6,562 bases of DNA from CAZNYG01 sp964577205 (GTDB lineage Bacteria > Elusimicrobiota > Endomicrobiia > Endomicrobiales > CAIRNS01), in assembly GCA_964577205.1 (NCBI GenBank), contig CAZNYG010000092.1, positions 1-6,562 on the forward strand. Reading direction: 5' to 3'. Numbering within the stretch: position 1 is the first letter of the stretch; every line of letters starts with the position of its first letter. Position numbers and translations under genes: made by a program. A model generated the notes under the pieces. It was not told the origin of the DNA. It saw nothing but the letters and a program-made list of their open reading frames with translations, and ran no database searches. Shown here piece by piece: positions 1 to 4,489 of the stretch.

Positions 1-497
1 AGGCGGGCGATGTTTGCTTTATGCAGTGTTTCGTCTTCGAGGCCTTTCAGGAGATGGGGTTTGTTTTCGCATATAGAGTAATATTCAACTCCGGTAAGTT
101 TTCCTTCTTCCAACAACGTGTCCGCGATCTCTTTTTTAAGTTTCTCGTCCTTCATGCCCGCGAGCCAGGAAGTGTCCACGTCCCCGTACCCGCCTTCAAC
201 AAATACATTCCTGACGTTATACTGCCCGTCCAGCGTTTTAAGCATCGCGCTGATATTGCGCTGGACCTCGGGGTGGCAATGCAGGTCCTGAATATTTATG
301 ACTATGGTGCCGCTGCCGAAATAACGGCTGTTTGTTACTTTTCCCACTGAAGAGGGAAAAAGCATTTCACTGGCTGCTTTCTCAAGGGATTTGTGCGCCG
401 GGCCGGCAGGATGGTTAGCCCATGCGGAAGGAGTAATGACCGAAGTCATCAGAAAACAAACGCAGGTGATGATGGAGATCGTCTTCTTAATATTCAC
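1..497 (-). CDS. Exported protein of unknown function, N-terminal 165 residues (runs off the left edge)
   Basis: The open frame starts at GTG 497-495 and is still open at base 1, so the C-terminus lies outside the window. Residues 1-27 form a clear Sec signal peptide: a charged start (NIKK), a hydrophobic core of about 16 residues and a TPSAWA-N cleavage site after Ala27. The mature part carries a beta strand plus 'INIQDLHCHPE' (residues 67-77), an amphipathic helix, and 'VFVEGGYGD' (98-106). A strand followed by DxHxH and then an E in EGG loosely resembles the ChaN / TraB-TIKI / erythromycin-esterase type of fold, but this is only a pattern-level inference. From memory, similar exported proteins occur in Omnitrophota. 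No ATG lies upstream in frame, and the ribosome site is poor (a GAGG about 17 nt upstream of the GTG), so the start was chosen for the signal peptide it yields. It is likely periplasmic; no reaction can be assigned. Confidence 0.75.
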   Translation of the reverse strand, partial: MNIKKTISIITCVCFLMTSVITPSAWANHPAGPAHKSLEKAASEMLFPSSVGKVTNSRYFGSGTIVINIQDLHCHPEVQRNISAMLKTLDGQYNVRNVFVEGGYGDVDTSWLAGMKDEKLKKEIADTLLEEGKLTGVEYYSICENKPHLLKGLEDETLHKANIAR

Positions 498-710
498 TCT
501 TTTTATCCATCGCCTCGGCTCACATAAATAGTCTAATACGAATTTACTGTAATTTCAATGGATTTATGTAAATTTCTTAAAACAGGGTATAATTACAATT
601 ATAATCTGTTACTGTGAAATACTTTTAAATTGACTGGAAAATATAATAGAAATTTAAATAGAGCGCTCTTTCAGGCCTGTGAGGCACATAATAATTAAAA
701 AAACCCCAAT
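498..710. other. AT-rich divergent spacer between the exported protein gene and argS
   Basis: This stretch has no credible gene. It is strongly AT-rich compared with the flanking genes. It contains a perfect palindrome ATAATT-AC-AATTAT at 589-602, and TATAAT boxes occur on the plus strand at 588-593 and 600-605. None of these has a convincing -35 box at the right distance, so I do not assign the promoter of the leftward exported-protein gene, which should lie in this spacer. Confidence 0.5.
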
Positions 711-731
711 TTGACGGAAACTCGGGGTTTT
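700..731. repeat. Inverted repeat overlapping the argS promoter
   Basis: AAAACCCC (700-707) and GGGGTTTT (724-731) form perfect 8-bp arms around a 16-nt centre that contains the -35 box. A smaller TTT/AAA pairing (710-712 with 718-720) lies inside. It could be an operator covering the -35 box and spacer. With its flanking A and T runs it could also be a weak terminator for readthrough on either strand. The sequence does not decide between these. Confidence 0.45.
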
Positions 732-739
732 GGTACAAT
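711..739 (+). promoter_or_regulatory. Extended -10 sigma-70-type promoter of argS
   Basis: A -35 box TTGACG (711-716) is followed by a 17-nt spacer and a -10 box TACAAT (734-739), with the extended -10 element TGG directly before it (731-733). The predicted transcription start is near 745-747, only 3-5 nt before the argS ATG at 750. The match in sequence and spacing is strong. It also excludes the in-frame TTG at 711, which lies inside the -35 box. Confidence 0.8.
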
Positions 740-749
740 AGACGGACTT

Positions 750-2411
750 ATGATAAAAAGCATTATTCGCGAACAACTTAATACGGTTATTCTGGTATGG
801 GCAAAAGAACGCGGCATCGAGACGCTTCCCCAGTACACGCTTGAGGAACCGCCTAAAAACATACCCGCTGACCTGGCAACGAATATCGCCATGGTGCTTG
901 CGAAACAAATGAAAACAAATCCGCGCGCCATCGCGACGGAGCTGGCAAAACTTCTTATTGAAGCGCCCGGTTCCTCGATCGCCGGCACGGAAATTGCCGG
1001 CGCGGGATTCCTCAACCTGAAACTTTCAGAGACTTTTCTGCAGAACGGGCTGTCCGCTATCCTTGAAGACCGGAAACCTCAACCCGTTCCTACGGAATAT
1101 ACCGGTAAAAAGATCATGATCGAGTTCGTCTCTGCCAACCCGACCGGCCCGCTGCATATCGGGCACGGGCGCGGCGCGGCTATCGGCGATTCCCTTGCGC
1201 GGATATTCTCGTATCTTAATTACGCGGTCATCCGCGAATATTATCTCAACGACGTCGGCAACCAGATGGAAATGCTCGGCCGCTCGGTGGAAGCGCGTTA
1301 CAAAGAGCTGAAAGGCGAGAAGGTAACTTTTCCCGAAGACGGCTACAAAGGCGACTATATAAAGGATATCGCACGGAAGGTTGTCGATTCCGGCGATGAT
1401 CCGTCGAAAGTTAATTTCCGCGAGGTCGCGCTCAAGGAAATGATGTCGACGATCGACAAGGATCTCCTTGATTTCGATGTCCGGTTCAACAGCTGGTTCT
1501 CTGAATCGGTCATCGCCGCGCAGCGCGATCCGGCACAGGGGAACACTACCGCGGTCGACCGCGCCTGCGCCATGCTTAAAGAAACGGGCATGGCATTCGA
1601 CCAGGACGGCGCGCTGTGGTTCGCTTCAACGAAGTACGGCGACGACAAAGACCGCGTATTGCGCCGTTCCGACGGACGCTATACGTATCTTGCCTCGGAC
1701 ATCGCGTACCATCAGAACAAAATGCAGCGCGGATTTAACCGGCTTATCAATCTGTGGGGCGCCGACCATCACGGCTATGTCCCCCGCATGAAAGCAGCCA
1801 TCCAGGCATTGGGCGCCCCTGTTGAAACTCTGGACGTTATCCTTTATCAGCTTGTTTCCCTGGTACGCAACGGCGTGCCGGTGGCCATGTCCACGCGCGC
1901 CGGCGAGTTCGTTACCCTCGAGGAAGTATTGCGGGAAGTCGGCAAGGATGCCTGCCGGTTCTTCTTCCTGCTTCGCGCGCCGGATTCCCATCTCGAGTTC
2001 GATCTGGAACTGGCTAAAAAGCAGTCCAGCGAAAATCCCGTATTCTACGTTCAATACGTTAACGCGCGGTGTTCGTCGATCTTCCGGGAAAGTAAAAACC
2101 AGAATTACGACCTTTCTGATCTCAAGGCGGACATCCGCCTGCTGACGGCGCCGGAGGAACGGGCGTTGATCAAAAAGTTAATAAGCCTCGGCGATACTCT
2201 TGAACTGTGCGTCCGCACGCAGAGCCCGCATCATCTGACCGGCTACCTGATGGAAACGGCTGATTATTACCACCGGTTCTATGAAAAATGCCGCGTACTG
2301 GGCGATGACCGCGCGCTGTCGTCCGCGCGTCTCGCGCTGGCGATGGCAGTGGCAAAAACCATCAAACGCGGCCTCAACCTCCTCGGCGTCTCAGCACCGG
2401 AAAAAATGTAG
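750..2411 (+). CDS. argS: Arginine--tRNA ligase (ArgRS), class Ia
   Basis: This cytoplasmic enzyme charges tRNA-Arg with arginine using ATP; arginyl-tRNA synthetases need bound tRNA for the activation step. The 553-residue product has the expected full length. An N-terminal tRNA-recognition (Add1-type) domain covers about residues 1-95. The catalytic Rossmann domain contains 'ANPTGPLHIGHGRG' with the HIGH signature at 136-139. The degenerate KMSKS loop is MSTR at 380-383, a form common in bacterial ArgRS. The DALR anticodon-binding domain follows 'YVQYVNAR' and ends in the typical 'NLLGVSAPEKM'. The ATG at 750 was chosen because the promoter immediately upstream rules out the longer TTG start, and because MIKSIIREQL fits the usual ArgRS N-terminus. 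No clear Shine-Dalgarno sequence can fit in the predicted 3-5 nt leader. The gene stands alone and is convergent with the next gene; two stem-loops follow it. Confidence 0.97.
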   Translation: MIKSIIREQLNTVILVWAKERGIETLPQYTLEEPPKNIPADLATNIAMVLAKQMKTNPRAIATELAKLLIEAPGSSIAGTEIAGAGFLNLKLSETFLQNGLSAILEDRKPQPVPTEYTGKKIMIEFVSANPTGPLHIGHGRGAAIGDSLARIFSYLNYAVIREYYLNDVGNQMEMLGRSVEARYKELKGEKVTFPEDGYKGDYIKDIARKVVDSGDDPSKVNFREVALKEMMSTIDKDLLDFDVRFNSWFSESVIAAQRDPAQGNTTAVDRACAMLKETGMAFDQDGALWFASTKYGDDKDRVLRRSDGRYTYLASDIAYHQNKMQRGFNRLINLWGADHHGYVPRMKAAIQALGAPVETLDVILYQLVSLVRNGVPVAMSTRAGEFVTLEEVLREVGKDACRFFFLLRAPDSHLEFDLELAKKQSSENPVFYVQYVNARCSSIFRESKNQNYDLSDLKADIRLLTAPEERALIKKLISLGDTLELCVRTQSPHHLTGYLMETADYYHRFYEKCRVLGDDRALSSARLALAMAVAKTIKRGLNLLGVSAPEKM

Positions 2412-2475
2412 CAACAGCAAAAGCGACTCTGGACACTGGATGCGGGACGCAGGATTAGAGACACTTAACAACAAA

Positions 2476-2524
2476 AAGAGCCGACATCGATCCAGGGATG
2501 ATTCCCTGATCGATGTCGGCTCTT
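2476..2524. terminator. Bidirectional rho-independent terminator between argS and the lysine-rich repeat gene
   Basis: A 17-bp stem (AAGAGCCGACATCGATC, 2476-2492, with 2508-2524) continues after a single bulged C (2493) into five more pairs (AGGGA/TCCCT) around a TGAT loop (2499-2502). Read on the minus strand, the stem runs straight into TTTTTGTTGTT, a good U-tract for ending the leftward gene. On the plus strand the stem ends in TCTT and then a short T run at 2533-2537, so it probably also ends argS. Confidence 0.9.
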
Positions 2525-2551
2525 CGTAGAAATTTTTGCCTGTGGGGAGAT

Positions 2552-2609
2552 ACTGATAGTCCGAGGTCCAAACCCCTGACGGGTCCCTCGACGACTACAA
2601 GAAATCAGT
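2552..2609. other. Second bulged stem-loop between convergent genes (tandem terminator or structured RNA)
   Basis: The continuous arm ACTGATAGTCCGAGG (2552-2566) pairs with CCTCG (2586-2590), GACTA (2593-2597) and TCAGT (2605-2609), leaving bulges of 2 and 7 nt on the right side. An inner stem ACCC/GGGT (2572-2575 with 2581-2584) closes a CTGAC loop. On the plus strand the stem is soon followed by TTATTTTTTCTTTTTT (2612-2627), so it could be a backup terminator for argS. On the minus strand it lies in the 3' untranslated region of the lysine-rich gene. It does not match any tRNA, SRP RNA or riboswitch consensus that I know. Confidence 0.5.
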
Positions 2610-2611
2610 CC

Positions 2612-2887
2612 TTATTTTTTCTTTTTTGCCGTCTTCTTTACTGCTTTCTTGGCTGATTTCCCTTTTCCACGGCGAACCATCTTCGCTCTGCACACATCGC
2701 CTGCTTTATCGATGTAGTACAGGAACCCTTCTTCTTTGTCGACGCCGCATTTCGCGACCTTCTCGGGCTTGCCGCCTTTTTTGCCGCCGCGAGCCATTTT
2801 CACCCGGGAAACGTCACCCGCTTTGTCGATGAAGTAAAGGTAACCTTCCTGTCTTTTCACGCCAGTTTTGGAGACCTTTTCTGCCAT
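2612..2887 (-). CDS. Small lysine-rich protein of two tandem repeats, function unknown
   Basis: The 91-residue product consists of two copies of a motif with a 39-residue period. Residues 4-34 and 43-73 share 20 of 31 positions, including the invariant core 'IDKAGDV' and the patterns GV...EG-LY and R-KM. A tail (about 74-91) almost entirely of Lys, Ala and Gly resembles histone H1-like C-termini. The second repeat carries two cysteines (47 and 66) where the first has Thr and Ser. There is no signal peptide or membrane segment, so it is cytoplasmic. The strong positive charge suggests nucleic-acid (nucleoid or ribosome) binding, but this is inference from composition. From memory, similar short proteins occur in Omnitrophota and related uncultured lineages without a known role. 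The ATG at 2887 has an excellent ribosome site. The gene ends in a strong terminator and is convergent with argS. No confident promoter is seen. Confidence 0.85.
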   Translation of the reverse strand: MAEKVSKTGVKRQEGYLYFIDKAGDVSRVKMARGGKKGGKPEKVAKCGVDKEEGFLYYIDKAGDVCRAKMVRRGKGKSAKKAVKKTAKKKK

Positions 2888-2893
2888 TCCTTA

Positions 2894-2906
2894 CTCACCT
2901 CCTTTT
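2894..2906 (-). promoter_or_regulatory. Near-perfect Shine-Dalgarno of the lysine-rich repeat gene
   Basis: On the minus strand AAAAGGAGGTGAG lies just upstream of the ATG at 2887, with the GGAGG core about 10 nt before the start. It is nearly fully complementary to the 16S anti-Shine-Dalgarno sequence and is the strongest such site in the window, suggesting high translation of this small protein. Confidence 0.85.
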
Positions 2907-2936
2907 GCTTACTGCAAACGAACTTAAGTTACTCAT

Positions 2937-2951
2937 TTGTACTACGTACAA
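2937..2951. repeat. Palindrome upstream of the lysine-rich repeat gene, possible operator
   Basis: TTGTAC-TAC-GTACAA is a perfect 6-bp inverted repeat with a 3-nt centre, about 50 nt upstream of the ATG at 2887. Size and position fit a dimeric regulator site, but no matching promoter boxes could be assigned and no second copy was seen. Confidence 0.35.
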
Positions 2952-2963
2952 GGTGCCGCTGCT

Positions 2964-3006
2964 ATTCCCCTCATCCTGACCTTCTCCCACAGTGGGAGAA
3001 GGGAAT
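2964..3006. repeat. Dispersed-type inverted repeat (CCTTCTCCCAC-A-GTGGGAGAAGG)
   Basis: Arms of 11 bp (2980-2990 and 2992-3002) surround a single A. They are preceded by CCCCTCATCCTGA and followed by GGAAT. The layout 'cctc-cctgacc-tctcccac-gtgggaga-ggg' resembles a repeat dispersed through intergenic regions of many bacterial genomes (from memory). It lies downstream of the HTH gene stop, so it may stabilise or end that transcript, although no U-tract follows on either strand. Confidence 0.55.
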
Positions 3007-3037
3007 TGTGGGTAAGACACAGACTGAGACATTCGGC

Positions 3038-3313
3038 TCAGCTGCCGCTCTCGGGTTCTTTTGCTTTTTCCCTTGGCGCGGCATTGTTGAACAGCGGAAG
3101 CCCCGGCTCTTCTTTTTTCGTTATGATCTTTTCCTTAAGCCAGGCATCCACGACTTCTTTTGAAAACCGGTACTGGCGGCCGATGCGGGAAGCCGGAATT
3201 TTTTTCTGCCGGATAAGGCTGTATATTTTTGACTTTCCGATCCCCAGGTACTCAGAGAGTTCACGGATGTCCATTATCTGCTTAACTTCGTTTTGCGAGT
3301 TATTTGATTCCAT
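3038..3313 (-). CDS. Small excisionase-family helix-turn-helix DNA-binding protein
   Basis: The 91-residue product has a single MerR/excisionase-type winged HTH domain at about residues 13-63. It reads 'MDIRELSEYLGIGKSKIYSLIRQ', then 'KKIPASRIGRQYRFSKEVVDAWLKEK', matching the HTH_17 / 'DNA binding domain, excisionase family' pattern: the first helices place a recognition helix and the R-x-G-x-x-x-R-F wing follows. The remaining tail (about 64-91) is rich in Lys, Glu and Pro and looks disordered. The ATG at 3313 was chosen over the internal ATG at residue 14 because AAGGTG lies 7 nt upstream (3321-3326). The gene has its own consensus promoter and a palindrome at the predicted start site. Despite the family name there is no integrase or attachment site nearby, so a local transcription regulator is more likely than a phage excisionase. 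Its targets are unknown. Confidence 0.9.
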   Translation of the reverse strand: MESNNSQNEVKQIMDIRELSEYLGIGKSKIYSLIRQKKIPASRIGRQYRFSKEVVDAWLKEKIITKKEEPGLPLFNNAAPREKAKEPESGS

Positions 3314-3339
3314 ATTTTATCACCTTGTGGCTTTTGCTG

Positions 3340-3354
3340 TTATCTTTGAGATAA
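3340..3354. promoter_or_regulatory. Palindromic operator candidate at the HTH gene start site
   Basis: TTATCT-TTG-AGATAA is a perfect 6-bp inverted repeat with a 3-nt centre. It spans the predicted transcription start (about 3347) and touches the end of the -10 box. A dimeric repressor bound here would block the promoter; autoregulation by the HTH protein is a natural hypothesis but is not shown. Confidence 0.5.
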
Positions 3355-3382
3355 TTATACAAGAACTGTTATTTATTGTCAA
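3354..3382 (-). promoter_or_regulatory. Perfect consensus sigma-70 promoter of the HTH gene
   Basis: On the minus strand TTGACA (3382-3377), a 17-nt spacer and TATAAT (3359-3354) match the bacterial housekeeping consensus at all twelve positions with optimal spacing. AT-rich sequence upstream of the -35 box resembles an UP element. The predicted transcription start is near 3347, giving a leader of about 33 nt. Confidence 0.93.
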
Positions 3383-3390
3383 TAGCTATT
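3381..3390. repeat. AATAGCTATT palindrome abutting the -35 box of the HTH gene
   Basis: This perfect 10-bp palindrome overlaps the upstream edge of the -35 box, and a second short palindrome ATTTTAAAAT (3388-3397) follows. It may be a second regulator site or simply part of the AT-rich UP-like region. Confidence 0.3.
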
Positions 3391-3449
3391 TTAAAATAAT
3401 CTTTTTTATCACATTATGCCATTAAGTGTTATTCTTTAGCGGAAGACGA

Positions 3450-4289
3450 TCAGACAGGAAATACTTCAACACTGATGATGCGGTCAAGGCGGAAGAAACG
3501 CCGTTCATTGCGCAGGCGGCAAAACGCTTCAAGGCACAGGCAGTCGTTCCCCGTAATGAGCCGAAGCGGCTGCACGACACGTTTAGTTTCCGAACCGGAA
3601 CGCGACAGGTAGCGAAGCGAAATGATGCGGCGTCCCGTGATCGCTTCCTGAATGCGCCGCGACAACGGGTTTTCTTTTTTCATGGCGCCGGGGGTATTGG
3701 AAGAGAACGCGTCGTAAGGAGTAATTATCTCGGAGATATCCCTGATGCTTTCACCCTCGAGTTCCTCCATGAAATGATCGAATATCTTCTGGGTGGTGGC
3801 GACGTCGCCCATCGCACGGTGGGCTTCGCCCTTGTCGATGTTGAGATACGACGCGATCATGCCGAGATTGTTGGAAGGAAAGTCGAAATAGCGGCGCGCG
3901 ATGTACAGCGTGTCGATGGTATGTACCGGAGGGAGTTTCCTGCCGCAGCGTTCCAGCTCCGTGGACAGGAATTCGAGGTCGAACCGCACGTTGTGGCAGA
4001 CAACGACCGCGTCTCTGATAAGCTCAAGCACGTGATCGGCGATATCGGAGAACGCCGGCGCTCCCGCGAGCATCTCTTCCGAAATGCCGTTAACGGCGAA
4101 AGCGCCCGGAGAAACGGGGCGCCCGGGATTCACCAGGGACTGCCAGTCATCCATTTTGCGGCGGCCGCGACAGCGCAGGATCGCGATCTCGCAGACGCGG
4201 TCCTCTTGGGCCGCATACAGGCCGGTAGTCTCAACGTCAAGGAATGCAAAAAGGGGGTGCTCTTTTTTAATGCGGTCTTTCACGCGCAA
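3450..4289 (-). CDS. DEDDh 3'-5' exonuclease (DnaQ/epsilon-like) fused to a C-terminal WYL-like domain
   Basis: Residues 13-175 form a DnaQ-family exonuclease with all DEDDh residues visible: Exo I 'FLDVETTG' (Asp18, Glu20), Exo II 'CHNVRFDLEFL' (Asp104) and Exo III 'HRAMGDV' (His157, Asp162). Such enzymes remove nucleotides from 3' ends with two metal ions. After a linker, residues 207-279 resemble a WYL domain: 'GRRIISLRYLSRSG', 'VVQPLRLI', then 'RRFFRLDRIISVEVF'. WYL domains bind nucleic acid or ligands and often control effectors. The signature Trp-Tyr-Leu is replaced by Cys-Leu-Cys (250-252), so it is degenerate. With no polymerase domain or dnaE nearby, this is more likely a repair or regulatory nuclease than a replicase proofreading subunit. 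The start is uncertain: TTG at 4289 has a weak purine stretch (AAGAAAG) about 8 nt upstream, while GTG at 4283 would be two codons shorter. The gene lies alone, 196 nt after typA. Confidence 0.88.
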   Translation of the reverse strand: MRVKDRIKKEHPLFAFLDVETTGLYAAQEDRVCEIAILRCRGRRKMDDWQSLVNPGRPVSPGAFAVNGISEEMLAGAPAFSDIADHVLELIRDAVVVCHNVRFDLEFLSTELERCGRKLPPVHTIDTLYIARRYFDFPSNNLGMIASYLNIDKGEAHRAMGDVATTQKIFDHFMEELEGESIRDISEIITPYDAFSSNTPGAMKKENPLSRRIQEAITGRRIISLRYLSRSGSETKRVVQPLRLITGNDCLCLEAFCRLRNERRFFRLDRIISVEVFPV

Positions 4290-4298
4290 TAACCGCGC

Positions 4299-4320
4299 TT
4301 TCTTCAGGAAAAATAACTGC
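4299..4320. repeat. Shared motif, copy 1 (leader of the exonuclease-WYL gene)
   Basis: TTTCTTCAGGAAA (4299-4311), itself nearly palindromic, is followed by a few bases, TAACTGC and then GGCC. The same arrangement in the same orientation recurs at 6521-6541. It could be a regulator site, an RNA element or part of a dispersed repeat. Confidence 0.45.
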
Positions 4321-4365
4321 GGCCTTTACTACCGTGATCCTTCCTGCGGGATCGTCACTATTAAT

Positions 4366-4395
4366 TGTATAGCAAAAAGAAATAAATAATTGCAA
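4366..4395 (-). promoter_or_regulatory. Probable promoter of the exonuclease-WYL gene
   Basis: On the minus strand TTGCAA (4395-4390), an 18-nt spacer and TATACA (4371-4366) with an extended -10 TGC in front make a plausible sigma-70 promoter. The predicted leader is about 70 nt and contains the shared motif at 4299-4320 and a small GATCC/GGATC hairpin (4336-4340 with 4349-4353). This gives the gene its own transcription start, separate from typA. Confidence 0.6.
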
Positions 4396-4464
4396 ATTGA
4401 AACGCGGAAGAAACAGTTTTTGGTAGCGCGCGGGCCAGCGCCTGCCTGTTCCTGCTTTGAATGA

Positions 4465-4489
4465 CGCGCCGGCTGAAGCCGTCGCCTAC
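4465..4489 (-). repeat. REP-like palindrome, copy 1, overlapping the typA stop codon
   Basis: On the minus strand GTAGGCGACGGCTTCAGCCG is followed by GCGCG. The core CGGCT-TC-AGCCG forms a hairpin. The TAG stop of typA (4488-4486) is part of the repeat. It matches the copy at 6395-6420 at 23 of 25 aligned positions with one gap, but on the opposite strand. Confidence 0.65.

Noticed and set aside
711..749. TTG start giving argS 13 extra residues
   Set aside because: The TTG is the first half of the -35 box, so the transcript should begin after it, and the extra residues are not typical of ArgRS.
2540..2610. A tRNA-like GGTCCAAACCCC stretch
   Set aside because: No acceptor stem, anticodon arm or CCA-compatible end could be built; the bulged stem-loop explains the pairing better.
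3038..3313. Phage or integrative-element excisionase
   Set aside because: The HTH type matches, but no integrase, attachment repeat, tRNA or phage gene is present nearby.
3426..4292. A 288-codon open frame on the plus strand
   Set aside because: It lies opposite the exonuclease-WYL gene, whose DEDDh motifs are unmistakable. The plus-strand product has no recognisable domain and is a codon-phase shadow.
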